64,000 nucleotides of DNA from Melioribacteraceae bacterium. GTDB taxonomy: Bacteria > Bacteroidota > Ignavibacteria > Ignavibacteriales > Melioribacteraceae. Shown here piece after piece: positions 20,015 to 29,380 of this stretch (its first letter is position 1; every line of letters starts with the position of its first letter). The stretch is taken from positions 156,684 to 220,683 of the forward strand of contig WYBN01000007.1 in the NCBI GenBank assembly GCA_011525875.1, written 5' to 3'. Under the pieces are notes generated by a model that was given only the letters and a program-made list of their open reading frames with translations, was not told where the DNA came from and ran no database searches. The position numbers and the translations under genes were made by a program.

Positions 20015-21313
20015 ATGAAAATTGCGTACATCTGTTTGTTTTCTTTACTTTTTGTGCAGAAAATTATGCCGCAGAATGAACTCGGACAGCTTAAAAATTA
20101 TTTGGCTGAGTTCAAATACAATGAAGTAATTTCAATACTTGAGGAGAAAAAGAAGGATGCCGGACTTTCGGCGGAAGAGTATTTTCTGCTCGGTCTCGCG
20201 CATCAAAATCTTTACGATTATGAATCTGCATCTGCAGCGTACGATTCAGCCTCGGCTGGAGATCCAATGAACGCTATTTATCTTTTATCTTTAGGCAAAA
20301 CGATGGTTCTTAATGATAAACCCGAGGAAGCCTCCTATACGTTCAACAAAATTTTTGCTTTTGATCCAAGCAATAAGCAGGCTAAAATTGAAATTGCAAA
20401 ACTTTATTACGACCGCAAAAAATATAACGATGCAATTATTTTCTATTCATTGCTGATCGAAGAAGACCCACTGAACAGCCGTTTCATCAGAACGCTTGCT
20501 TACTCTTATTCGAGAATAGACAGCGTTGATAAAGCCCAGAGTTTATTCAGCAAAGCCATAGTGCTTAATCCGAAAGATTACTTCGCGGCATTTCACTCAG
20601 CAAAATTGTTTTATGACACGGGGATGTATGATACCGCAAAAACCATTCTTGAAAATAGTATGAAGTATAATCCCATGCATGCTGGTTTGAACAAACTTCT
20701 TGCGGAAACGTACTTTAAAATCGGCAATTATGACGGGGCGGTGTTACATTATAATAATGCCGTTGTGGGTGGAGATTCTACTGCGTCAGTTTATCAGAAG
20801 CTGGGCTTCACGTATTATATTATTGCAAACTCAGCTTCATCTGCAACGGAAGAAATTGTTAAATTAAAATATAGTGAAGCATTAGCCGCGCTCGATAAAT
20901 CTTTCCGGCTTGACAATTCAAATCCGCTGACAACATTTTACATAGGTGTAATTAATAAGCAGTTGGGTAATGCGGAGGAAGCAGAAAGGTTTTTGACTAA
21001 AACACTCGGGTTAATCTATCCGGATTACCTCCCTGACGTTTATGCGCAGCTTGCATCTATTTATGATTCGCGTAATAATTTTGCATCGGCAATAAAATCT
21101 TATAAAAAAGCTTATGACCTGAATCCGGCTCAGAAAAATTATTTATTCTATCTTGCCAGTATTTACGACAGATATTATTCCGACAGAATTGTACCACTGC
21201 TGTATTATAAAAAATACTTAGTAGAATCTAATGAAGATGACTTAGTTATAAAGAATTATGCTCTTGATAGAATAAACAAGCTTACAGAAGAGAATCATTT
21301 CAGAAAGCAGTAA
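20015..21313 (+). CDS. secreted tetratricopeptide-repeat protein
   Basis: This is an exported protein of about 432 residues built almost wholly of TPR units. A signal peptide (MKIAYICLFSLLFVQKIMPQ, cut near PQN) is followed by roughly nine to ten 34-residue helical repeats; examples are the segments around YFLLGLAHQNLYDYESA, IEIAKLYYDRKKYNDAI, LAETYFKIGNYDGAVLHY and YAQLASIYDSRNNFASAI. TPR proteins of this kind act as scaffolds in the periplasm or at the outer membrane; no partner is evident. A GTG at 20006 is an alternative start with three extra residues. The gene converges with the minus-strand peptidase gene only 4 bases away. Confidence 0.82.
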   Translation: MKIAYICLFSLLFVQKIMPQNELGQLKNYLAEFKYNEVISILEEKKKDAGLSAEEYFLLGLAHQNLYDYESASAAYDSASAGDPMNAIYLLSLGKTMVLNDKPEEASYTFNKIFAFDPSNKQAKIEIAKLYYDRKKYNDAIIFYSLLIEEDPLNSRFIRTLAYSYSRIDSVDKAQSLFSKAIVLNPKDYFAAFHSAKLFYDTGMYDTAKTILENSMKYNPMHAGLNKLLAETYFKIGNYDGAVLHYNNAVVGGDSTASVYQKLGFTYYIIANSASSATEEIVKLKYSEALAALDKSFRLDNSNPLTTFYIGVINKQLGNAEEAERFLTKTLGLIYPDYLPDVYAQLASIYDSRNNFASAIKSYKKAYDLNPAQKNYLFYLASIYDRYYSDRIVPLLYYKKYLVESNEDDLVIKNYALDRINKLTEENHFRKQ

Positions 21314-21317
21314 ATAA

Positions 21318-22718
21318 CTACTTAACAAGGGTCATCTTAATCGTTTGGATGAAGGAACCGGCTCTCAATACTGCAAAATAAATGCCGCTGGGCAGAGTAG
21401 TTCCGCCGGAGTCAGCGTTAAAGTCAATTTCGTAACTGCCGGAAGGGATCTCTTCGTTGAGCAGAACACTAATTTCTCTGCCGAGAATATCAAATACCTT
21501 TAAGGAGACTGCATGTTTTTCATAGACCGTTCCCGGAATTGAAAAACGAATTCTTGTTGTCGGGTTGAACGGATTCGGATAATTCTGATGCAGCATAAAA
21601 TACTCGGCAATAATTCGAGAGTTATCGTCAAGAATATTTGTAGTATTGCCTGCGGGATAAAATGTGTAAGCTACACCGCCTTTTTCGAACCATGACTGGG
21701 ACAATTTTGATTTATCAAAAATATAAGCGTAGCCATTTGATTGTGCCGGATCGTGAACTATCGGTCTGCCGTCGGATGTAAAGCCGGCAAGCATAATCAA
21801 ATGACCTTCGTAAAGTGGAAGTCCCACGGACATCGAGATTCGTCCGCCGTCAGCAAGCACTTCTCTTGCTTGACTCCAGGTTCTGTAACGGGTAACGGCG
21901 CCATCCAAACCGAACTCAGAAGCATTCTGAACAACTCTGGGCCAAATGCCGAATATTCTGTAATACGGATCAAAAGTATCTCGGGCAAATTGAAGCGGGT
22001 CAACTTCAATATCATAACTTTTTAATATCATAGCTACCGAAGTGGGGGAACAAATGCTTCCGCCTATTACAGGATCGACCCCATATTGATAAATGAACTG
22101 AGTTGGGATGAATATCGAACCTGGCTTATCGTTAACAATGGCGCTGATATTTACAGAACTTGTAGTCTGTTCATCGCTGACAAAGAAACTAAGTTTATGA
22201 ATCGATGGAGAGGGCTTTTGCAGGTTTGCGCGGCTCATGACTACCTTAAACTGCCAGCCGTTTTTATAAGAATAAAGTTTTACATAATCATAATCTATAT
22301 ACCCGCCGCCATAACTTGTAGCATCAAATACAGACCAGACGTTTTCTTTCCAGTAGCCTACAACCAGCCAGGGCGACCAGCCGTTTCCGTATGGAAATCT
22401 CATAAGCACTTTGAAACTGCTTTGCGGATCAATGGCAGTGCCGTTCCATGAAGGCAGCCCTCTATTGAACGGATTATTGGAAAACTGCGGTTTAAGTATA
22501 ATGTAACCATTTAAAGCATCGTCGGTTAAAACGAAACTTTTGCCATCGTCACTAAGTTTCATCCCTTCTATTGTTTCTAAATTATTATTCATTTCGTCAG
22601 TTTGCATTACATAATGCTGATCGGGATAAGGCTGTGCTGATATATCTGTTAATAGAAAAAATATCAGTACCGAAAAAAATAAAATTATTTTTGGTTTAGT
22701 CATTTTTCTGCCTGCCAT
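21318..22718 (-). CDS. secreted C39-like cysteine peptidase with type IX secretion sorting domain
   Basis: This is an exported protein of 466 residues. A signal peptide ends near ISAQ (residue 29). Residues 205-355 match the C39-like peptidase fold: IGGSICSPTSVAMILKSY holds the likely nucleophile Cys223, GHLIMLAGFTSDGRPIVHDP supplies His306 and Asp323. The last 95 residues are a type IX sorting domain opening with HQNYPNPFNPTTRIRFSIP and ending in GIYFAVLRAG...KMTLVK, so the protein should cross the outer membrane and be anchored or released. It lies directly downstream of a sodium/alanine symporter gene (1 base apart). An alternative ATG at 22703 would shorten the N-terminus by five residues. 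Confidence 0.85.
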   Translation of the reverse strand: MAGRKMTKPKIILFFSVLIFFLLTDISAQPYPDQHYVMQTDEMNNNLETIEGMKLSDDGKSFVLTDDALNGYIILKPQFSNNPFNRGLPSWNGTAIDPQSSFKVLMRFPYGNGWSPWLVVGYWKENVWSVFDATSYGGGYIDYDYVKLYSYKNGWQFKVVMSRANLQKPSPSIHKLSFFVSDEQTTSSVNISAIVNDKPGSIFIPTQFIYQYGVDPVIGGSICSPTSVAMILKSYDIEVDPLQFARDTFDPYYRIFGIWPRVVQNASEFGLDGAVTRYRTWSQAREVLADGGRISMSVGLPLYEGHLIMLAGFTSDGRPIVHDPAQSNGYAYIFDKSKLSQSWFEKGGVAYTFYPAGNTTNILDDNSRIIAEYFMLHQNYPNPFNPTTRIRFSIPGTVYEKHAVSLKVFDILGREISVLLNEEIPSGSYEIDFNADSGGTTLPSGIYFAVLRAGSFIQTIKMTLVK

Positions 22719-22719
22719 A

Positions 22720-24321
22720 TTATTTATTTCTGTCTTTAAATGGAATATGCTTCATAGAAAAATATTTTTTTGTTTCACTTTTCAGAACTCCGGAAAGAAG
22801 AATTATCGAAATCAAATTCGGAAAAGTCATAAACCCAAGCGCTGCATCGCCGAAAGCCCAAACGTCTTCCAACTGCGCTATAGCGCCGATAAAAACAAAC
22901 AGAACGAAAAACCATTTGTATGGAAGAATTGCTTTTTGCCCGAACAAGTAATGAGAAGCTCTATCGCCGTAAAATGACCAGCTTATCATTGTGGAGATAG
23001 CAAACAGTAACACACCGATGGTTACAATTTTATCTCCGTAGTTAAAAAGAAAACTTAAGCCTTTCTTAAAGGCAAGAGACGTGAGCAGGCTCGCGTTCAA
23101 TAGTTCGCCAGAAAACGCCGGGTCAATTCTGCTTACATAAAATTCAGTATGGTGCCAGGCGCCAGTAACGATAATTACCAGACCCGTCATTGTACATATT
23201 GTTATCGTGTCGATGAAAGGTTCGAGCATTGCAACGCTGCCTTCTCTTACTCCATATTTAGTCTTTGCTGTTGAATGCGCAATAGCTGCGCTTCCCTGAC
23301 CGGCTTCGTTGGAATATAATCCGCGTTTGATTCCCCACAGCATTGTATTTAACATAACGAGGAAAGAACCGCCTGCCGTGCCGGCTATTCCGGCGGGTGG
23401 GTTAAACGCCATTTCGAATATTAAACCAAATCCGGGCAGCACTTCATTCAGGTTCGCTATTAATATTATTAAAGCCGCTAAAACATAAAATACCGCCATA
23501 ATCGGTGAAAGATAACCGGTGACCATACCGATTCTTTTTATTCCGCCTAAAATTACAGCGCCTACAATAGCAGCCAATATTAGACCGTTTATCACCTGTT
23601 GAACAGATACAGAAAAACCGGTGAAGATTTCGTGTTTTATTGTAAGCCAATCATTTGTTCCAATTATCTGCGTAACTTCCGAATACATTTGGTCGGAAAC
23701 CGTAAATGCCTGAATCGCATTGCCTGTTGCAAATGAGCAAATAATTGCAAAACTTGCAAATGCAACTGCAAGCCACCGCCACTTAATGCCAAGACCTTTT
23801 TCTATTGTGTACATCGGCCCGCCCGCAGTTGAGCCGTCGGGTAGTATATCTCTGTATTTATGAGCGAGCGTGCATTCGCTGAATTTTAACGCCGTGCCGA
23901 AAAATGCAGTAACCCACATCCAGAATAAAGCGCCCGGACCGCCGTAATAAAGTGCAGTAGCTACTCCGGCGATATTTCCTATTCCAACGGTAGCCGAGAG
24001 AGCTGTAGCCAGCGCGCGAAAGTGATTTAAATCCCCTTCATCATTGGGGTCGTCGTAAATTCCTGCCGTTACTCTCACCCCGTGCCAAAATTTTCGCAGC
24101 TGCGGGAATGCCAGCTTGAAGGTGATAAAAATTCCGGTTCCCAATAAAGCGATAATCATTAATGGAATTGAACCGAGTGGAATATTGGACGAAGGGAAAT
24201 TTTTAATGATTTCAAAATTGCCCGGGAAAGACCATACAGTATCAAAAATAGGCACGCCGCCGAATATTACAATCAGAAATATTACTGCCAGCGTTATTAT
24301 TCCGGTAATGGATTTTTTCAT
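22720..24321 (-). CDS. AGCS-family sodium:alanine/glycine symporter
   Basis: This inner-membrane permease of 533 residues couples sodium entry to uptake of alanine, glycine or D-alanine. Family signatures seen are ATALSATVGIGNIAGVATAL, GGPGALFWMWVTAFFGTALK, DGSTAGGPMYTIEKGLG and GIKRGLYSNEAGQGSAAIAH, spread over about 10-11 helices. AGGTG stands before the ATG. It sits between an SLC6-type transporter (37 bases upstream) and the secreted C39-like peptidase, forming a likely amino-acid or peptide scavenging operon on the minus strand. Confidence 0.93.
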   Translation of the reverse strand: MKKSITGIITLAVIFLIVIFGGVPIFDTVWSFPGNFEIIKNFPSSNIPLGSIPLMIIALLGTGIFITFKLAFPQLRKFWHGVRVTAGIYDDPNDEGDLNHFRALATALSATVGIGNIAGVATALYYGGPGALFWMWVTAFFGTALKFSECTLAHKYRDILPDGSTAGGPMYTIEKGLGIKWRWLAVAFASFAIICSFATGNAIQAFTVSDQMYSEVTQIIGTNDWLTIKHEIFTGFSVSVQQVINGLILAAIVGAVILGGIKRIGMVTGYLSPIMAVFYVLAALIILIANLNEVLPGFGLIFEMAFNPPAGIAGTAGGSFLVMLNTMLWGIKRGLYSNEAGQGSAAIAHSTAKTKYGVREGSVAMLEPFIDTITICTMTGLVIIVTGAWHHTEFYVSRIDPAFSGELLNASLLTSLAFKKGLSFLFNYGDKIVTIGVLLFAISTMISWSFYGDRASHYLFGQKAILPYKWFFVLFVFIGAIAQLEDVWAFGDAALGFMTFPNLISIILLSGVLKSETKKYFSMKHIPFKDRNK

Positions 24322-24358
24322 GACACCTGTCTATTAGTTGATAAGAAAATTTTTGTAA

Positions 24359-25756
24359 TCATTTTGACAAAGCTTTAAATATCATATCTAAAATTCCTGT
24401 CGAATGAAGCAGAACAAAAAATATCGAAACCGGCGCGAAGTATCTGATGAAAATTTTCCAGGCAGTAAGAAGCCACGGATTCTTATTAAATAATTTCCCG
24501 GTTCCATGTTTTAATTCCGAAATCGCTTTATCGAAGCCCCATACTTTTGCCACAAAAATTGCAATAAAAAATCCACCGAGCGGCAGAAGAATATTTGCCG
24601 CTATAAAATCGGCAAAGTCGAAAAATGTTAAACTAAAAATCTTAACATCTGCTAATATATTAAACGACAATGCGCTTGGTATCCCCAATATAAAAGTAAG
24701 TATTCCGAAAACGATTACCGCTTTATGACGTTTCCAGCCTTTCTCATCAACGAAATACGCAGTGATTACCTCAAGCAATGATATTGAAGAAGTTAATGCC
24801 GCAATCGAAAGTAGTATGAAGAATATAATCGAAAAGAGAAAACCGCCAGGCATCTTGGTAAATACAACCGGGAGAGTGTGAAAGATCAACCCGGGGCCGG
24901 CATTTGGGAGTAATCCAGTAGCAAATACCGCGGCAAAAATTGCCACTCCAGCCATTAATGCAATTGAAGTGTCGAGAATTACAATTTGAATCGATGCAAT
25001 AGGTATGCTGTCTTTCTTCGACATATAGCTGCCGTATGTCAGCATGGCTCCCATTCCCATACTTAAAGTGAAGAAAGCTTGACCCAACGCAATTAGAATT
25101 GATTGACCGCTGATGTGACTCCAATCCGGCGTAAGCAGAAATGCAATCCCTTCGCCCGCCCCGGGAAGAGTTAATCCTCTGACCATCAAAATTATTAGCA
25201 GAACAAATAGTATTGGCATCATGATTTTACTTCCGCGTTCGATCCCTTTTTGAACGCCGGAAAAAACAACGCCCATTGTCAATATCATGAAGAATGAAAA
25301 ATAACCCACGATCCACCATACATCTTCGATGAGCGAGTTGAAATGATGACCGGCGTTTGAGGGTTCGCCAAATTCAAAAAACTTTCCCGATGCGGCTTCA
25401 TAAATATAACCTACAGCCCAGCCTGCAACAACGGCGTAATAAGAGAGTATAACAAAACCGGCGACAACTCCCATACCGCCGACAGCCGACCAGAATTTTG
25501 AACCGCTTAGTTGCCGGAAGGCGCCGACTGGATTACGCTGTGTGGTTCTGCCGATGAGTATTTCTGCCATCAGCACCGGTATTCCGATTACTGCCGTGCA
25601 GATTAAATAGACAAGTATGAATGCAGCGCCCCCGTTATCACCTACAACATAGGGGAATTTCCATATATTGCCGAGCCCTATCGCAGAGCCTGCAGCCGCA
25701 AGAATGAAACCTAATTTTGAACCCCATTGTTCGCGTGTATTTTCTTGAAGTGACAT
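24359..25756 (-). CDS. SLC6/NSS-family sodium-dependent amino acid transporter
   Basis: This is a LeuT-fold symporter of 465 residues. The first helix shows the signature WGSKLGFILAAAGSAIGLGN followed by IWKFPY, where the unwound helix binds substrate and sodium. GIERGSKIMMPILF and the later FSLSMG-like stretch (FFTLSMGMGAMLTYGSYM) also match. About 11-12 helices are predicted, as in bacterial NSS proteins. The substrate is probably a neutral or aromatic amino acid but cannot be read from sequence alone. GGAGAG precedes the ATG, and it heads the minus-strand operon. Confidence 0.93.
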   Translation of the reverse strand: MSLQENTREQWGSKLGFILAAAGSAIGLGNIWKFPYVVGDNGGAAFILVYLICTAVIGIPVLMAEILIGRTTQRNPVGAFRQLSGSKFWSAVGGMGVVAGFVILSYYAVVAGWAVGYIYEAASGKFFEFGEPSNAGHHFNSLIEDVWWIVGYFSFFMILTMGVVFSGVQKGIERGSKIMMPILFVLLIILMVRGLTLPGAGEGIAFLLTPDWSHISGQSILIALGQAFFTLSMGMGAMLTYGSYMSKKDSIPIASIQIVILDTSIALMAGVAIFAAVFATGLLPNAGPGLIFHTLPVVFTKMPGGFLFSIIFFILLSIAALTSSISLLEVITAYFVDEKGWKRHKAVIVFGILTFILGIPSALSFNILADVKIFSLTFFDFADFIAANILLPLGGFFIAIFVAKVWGFDKAISELKHGTGKLFNKNPWLLTAWKIFIRYFAPVSIFFVLLHSTGILDMIFKALSK

Positions 25757-25797
25757 TAGCTCTCCGGTTCTGAGTAAGTTTTTTAAAAATTGTTTCC

Positions 25798-25826
25798 AAT
25801 ATCAAGTTTTCATCTTATAAATTCAA
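25798..25826 (-). promoter_or_regulatory. candidate promoter of the symporter/peptidase operon
   Basis: On the minus strand, TTGAAT (25821-25826) and GATATT (25798-25803) are separated by 17 bases. They lie about 40 bases upstream of the SLC6-type gene start, in the 201-base divergent region 25757-25957. Both boxes match at four of six positions. A TATAAT on the plus strand at 25917-25922 may serve the divergent gene, but its -35 box is poor. Confidence 0.4.
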
Positions 25827-25957
25827 TAAAAAATTGGAATTATTGTAAAATAAATCAGCGAAGATAAAACCTGTAAAATTAAATTAGCGTTTTAATTGGG
25901 ACGAACAGTTTTTGATTATAATAGTAAAAAGAAAATATTTTTAATTAATTTTAATGT

Positions 25958-27913
25958 ATGAAAAAAGTAATAATAATAGCGCTGTTGATTTTATTGGCTT
26001 TCTTAAATTATATAAGCTCGCAAATTTCCGTAGCACATAAACCGGAACTCTATAACGAAAAGAATTTAATTAATTATAACAGTCGTGAAGATGAAGCATC
26101 GGCAAAGTATAATTTTTTAGTACGATATGAAGCTGATCAAAAAGTTATTGACGTTGAAGAAAAGATAATATGGGTAAATAAATCAGGCTTTGAGACAAGC
26201 GAATTAGTATTTGCTTTATATGCCAATGCGTATAACGATAATTCAAAACTCGCAAAAAGCATAGAACTTGGTGAAGATAGCAGAACACGATTCGTTATTA
26301 ATGAATTGCTCGTAAACGGTGCGGAAAAAATCTTTCTTTTCAAGGAAAATGATGAAGGTTTTATCGATAGTTCAATCGCCGTGGTTAGATTGGAAAACTC
26401 TGCTGGTTATAATGATACTTTAGTAATTGAAGTCGGCTTCACGCTGAAAGCGCCGAAGTCAATCATCAGTTTAGGTTATGCAGCCGGCAGAGATTTCACA
26501 TTCTTCTCAGAATGGTATCCGCGTCTGGCTGTATTTGAAGGCGGGGAATGGCAGTTGAATCCATATCATCCTTTTATTGATAATTATTTTGATTTTGCGG
26601 ATTATAATCTTACACTTGAACTGCCGTCTATTTATACGGCGGCATCCAACGCAGAGAAAATTTCCGAGGAAATTGATGGTAATTTAACAAAGCATACTTT
26701 TTCAATACAAAGTGTAAAGGAATTAGTTTGGTTTGTTAGCGATGACATCAGATATTTCTCTAAAACGATTCAATCGGCTGGAAAGAATCTAAAGCTTGAT
26801 TTATATATTCAGAAAGAAAATGATAATATCGTTGAAAGATATTTCACCGCTCTCGAAAGTTCGATCAGTTATCTTGAAAAGAGTCTCGGTGAGTTTCCCT
26901 ATAAACAATTAACTCTCGTAAACGTTCCGCGTACAAGCAGTTCGGACGGGAATGTGTATCCGGGATTGATCACTGTTAAAACTGATCTAATTTCTCCTTT
27001 AAGGCTGCACGAGCCAGAAAGACAGATTACAGAACTTACCGCTATGCAGTATTGGTACTGTGAATTTAGGAATAATCCATCCTACGACAATTGGCTTAAT
27101 AAGGGCCTGAGTCTTTATTATTCTGGCAAAATTTTGAAAGAAAATTTCCCAAAACAGTTGTTAAGTTTTCATGTGACTCCTTATTTCCCGTTCTGGGGCA
27201 TAAATCTACTTTCATATAACGAAGTCCCGATTATATATATATTAAATCAGTTTGAGATTCCCCTTGAATATTACGGACTGCAAGATTATTATAAGAATAT
27301 TACAATCGGAGATATTTCCGAAAATACTGCAAAACATCCCACCCGCGAAAAGATTCACTGCGCCTCAAGAATAAAACCTAATTTGATGTTGAACATTTTA
27401 GAGAGAGAATTGGGCGAAGATGAATTTGCCAGTTATTTAAAAAAAATTTTCGAACGCAATAAATATAACCTCACTTCCGGCAGGGATTTTATTGAAGAGC
27501 TAAAAATCCGTTACGGAGAAAAGGTTGACTGGATTATAAATCATATTTACGAGAACTCGGGATTATTCGACTATAAAATCAGATATTTAACAGAAATAGA
27601 AGAAGGGCGCTACGAATTATTTGCAGAACGCGTTGGAGACGGGATTGCCCCGGTCAAAATTATTTTGAATGGCGAATCAGATTCAACTTACATTGATTGG
27701 GACGGTAAATCCCGTTATGAAATTTTTAAGATATCGCCCGGATTCGAATTGATATCAGCTGAAATAGACCCTGAAAGAAAAAACCTGCTTGATATTAATT
27801 TTGCAAATAATTCTTACACTATCGAATCAAAATATTGGGGCTCGCTCTCTATTGCTATACGGAGTTTCTTTTGGTTTCAGAACGCACTGATGATTTTGGG
27901 AAGCGTCGGATGA
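25958..27913 (+). CDS. M1 aminopeptidase-like protein with degenerate active site
   Basis: This is an exported protein of 651 residues with a signal peptide (MKKVIIIALLILLAFLNY, cut near SSQ). An N-terminal beta domain (residues 50-270, e.g. LGYAAGRDFTFFSEWYPRLA) and the following domain resemble M1 metallopeptidases. Where M1 enzymes have HExxH near a QWW motif, this protein has TELTAMQYWY (residues 358-367), and the downstream WLNEG motif is WLNKG (K382 replacing the third zinc ligand). All three zinc ligands are therefore lost, so it is probably a non-catalytic binding or scaffold protein. A hydrophobic segment ends the protein. The stop overlaps the next gene as ATGA. Confidence 0.72.
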   Translation: MKKVIIIALLILLAFLNYISSQISVAHKPELYNEKNLINYNSREDEASAKYNFLVRYEADQKVIDVEEKIIWVNKSGFETSELVFALYANAYNDNSKLAKSIELGEDSRTRFVINELLVNGAEKIFLFKENDEGFIDSSIAVVRLENSAGYNDTLVIEVGFTLKAPKSIISLGYAAGRDFTFFSEWYPRLAVFEGGEWQLNPYHPFIDNYFDFADYNLTLELPSIYTAASNAEKISEEIDGNLTKHTFSIQSVKELVWFVSDDIRYFSKTIQSAGKNLKLDLYIQKENDNIVERYFTALESSISYLEKSLGEFPYKQLTLVNVPRTSSSDGNVYPGLITVKTDLISPLRLHEPERQITELTAMQYWYCEFRNNPSYDNWLNKGLSLYYSGKILKENFPKQLLSFHVTPYFPFWGINLLSYNEVPIIYILNQFEIPLEYYGLQDYYKNITIGDISENTAKHPTREKIHCASRIKPNLMLNILERELGEDEFASYLKKIFERNKYNLTSGRDFIEELKIRYGEKVDWIINHIYENSGLFDYKIRYLTEIEEGRYELFAERVGDGIAPVKIILNGESDSTYIDWDGKSRYEIFKISPGFELISAEIDPERKNLLDINFANNSYTIESKYWGSLSIAIRSFFWFQNALMILGSVG

Positions 27914-28821
27914 CAATTAAGAATATAATAGTCAACGGCATAAGATATTCCGTAAAGAACATTAAATTTTTGATATTGTTCTGGGTAACAAATGCTTCGT
28001 TAGCTTTTCTTCTGAGTATTCCAATTTACTCTCTTCTGCTCGATAATTTAAATCACTCTATAATGAGTGATGAACTCGCATTGGGCTTTGATTATTCATG
28101 GTACATCCAATTTATGAGTCTTTACAAAAACGCATTTGAACAAATACCTCTTGTAATTTACGGTGTTGTAGGGATATATGCTCTTGTAAACACATTTTAC
28201 TTTGGCGGATTGGTCGCCGTATTTCACCAGCAGAAAAAGAATCACATTTCGGATTTCTTTTATGGCGGGGTAAAATTCTGGCTGCGTTTCTTTAAGGTTT
28301 TGCTGATAGCTTTGTTTCTTTTTGCCGCAGTTTTTAAATTAAACGACCTGAGCGGCGACTTGATAGATTGGGCATTCCGGGATACGGAAAATGCATTAAC
28401 TGATGCAGTATTAAGGACTTTGCGTTATGTATTCCTGATTTTTTTTATCGGAATAATCACACTTATCTCCGATTATACCCGGATTCATTTAGCCGTCGAC
28501 GATAAGCAGCACGTTTTCAAAGGAATCAAGACCGCTTCTTTTTTTATAAAAAATAATTTCAGAATAGTTTTTTCTGTGTTTCTGATAATTTCCTGCTTCG
28601 GCGCACTCGGCAGCATAGTTTACAATATCGTTGAAGTCTTTATTCCCCGCACGCCTTATTATTTCCTGCTTCTTTCCTTTATTGTTCAACAAATGTTGAT
28701 TATTTTTCGGTTGCTGATCAGAATGTTATTCTGTTCAACAGAAGTTATTATCTACAAAGATTTAAGCGCAGACGTAATTTCTGTTCAAGAAAAAAACTCA
28801 GTAATCGAGGTTTCACAATAA
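27910..28821 (+). CDS. six-helix membrane protein of unknown function
   Basis: I do not recognise a named family. The 303-residue protein has about six hydrophobic helices: residues 16-40, 75-102, 125-145, 172-192, 222-245 and 252-278. These lie between charged loops, in a pattern seen in bacterial integral membrane proteins of the DUF4013/glycerophosphoryl-phosphodiesterase membrane-domain kind. The ATG at 27910 overlaps the preceding stop (ATGA) and is chosen over an upstream TTG in the same frame at 27835 that would lie deep inside the neighbour. The coupling to the M1-like protein suggests the two act together at the inner membrane. The stop overlaps def (TAATG). Confidence 0.72.
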   Translation: MTIKNIIVNGIRYSVKNIKFLILFWVTNASLAFLLSIPIYSLLLDNLNHSIMSDELALGFDYSWYIQFMSLYKNAFEQIPLVIYGVVGIYALVNTFYFGGLVAVFHQQKKNHISDFFYGGVKFWLRFFKVLLIALFLFAAVFKLNDLSGDLIDWAFRDTENALTDAVLRTLRYVFLIFFIGIITLISDYTRIHLAVDDKQHVFKGIKTASFFIKNNFRIVFSVFLIISCFGALGSIVYNIVEVFIPRTPYYFLLLSFIVQQMLIIFRLLIRMLFCSTEVIIYKDLSADVISVQEKNSVIEVSQ

Positions 28822-29369
28822 TGGCAATTATTCCAATAACTGTTTACGGCGATAAGATTTTAAGAGAAAAAACAAAAACCGTAAAGCAAATTGACGGCAT
28901 ATTGATAAAGAATATTAAAGACATGTTCGATACGATGAGAAATGCGAACGGAATCGGATTAGCAGCCAATCAGGTCGGGTTGAATAAATCCGTTTTTGTA
29001 GTCGATCTTAAAGAGGTTGAAGGATACGAAAATTTCAAACCCGTGGTTATGATAAATCCCAAAATTGCTGAAGTTTCCGACGAGAATGTAATTATCGAAG
29101 AAGGCTGCCTTAGCCTTCCGAATCTTAGAGCCGAAGTGGAACGCCCTAAAAAAATATTAGTCGAGTATATTGACACTGACGAAAAAGAGAACTCATTGGA
29201 GGCGGATGATTTGTTCGCAAGAGTTATTCTGCACGAATATGATCATCTAATCGGGAAAATGATACCTGATAGAGTCAGTTCCGAGATGAAGAAAAAACTT
29301 CAAGAAGAATTACTGCAGATAAAAAACCGAGATGTTAAGGTAGATTACTTAATAACTTCAAAGGAATAA
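28821..29369 (+). CDS. def: peptide deformylase
   Basis: This removes the formyl group from the N-terminal methionine of new proteins. All three family motifs are present: GIGLAANQVG (motif 1), EEGCLSLP (motif 2 with the metal cysteine) and VILHEYDHLIGKM (motif 3 with the HExxH metal site; the usual Ile/Phe-Asp is Tyr-Asp here). At 182 residues it is a type 1/2 bacterial enzyme of normal length. It is followed 11 bases later by fmt, the classical def-fmt pair that adds and removes the formyl group. Confidence 0.96.
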   Translation: MAIIPITVYGDKILREKTKTVKQIDGILIKNIKDMFDTMRNANGIGLAANQVGLNKSVFVVDLKEVEGYENFKPVVMINPKIAEVSDENVIIEEGCLSLPNLRAEVERPKKILVEYIDTDEKENSLEADDLFARVILHEYDHLIGKMIPDRVSSEMKKKLQEELLQIKNRDVKVDYLITSKE

Positions 29370-29380
29370 AGTTTTTCCTA

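Noticed and set aside
21741..22451. Plus-strand ORFs of 94 and 121 codons opposite the C39-like peptidase gene
   Set aside because: They are antisense shadows of a gene with clear domain signatures, and show no ribosome-binding site or family features.
27835..27909. Upstream start for the six-helix membrane protein
   Set aside because: It would lie 79 bases inside the preceding gene with no ribosome-binding site, whereas the ATGA overlap at 27910 fits the coupling seen throughout the window.
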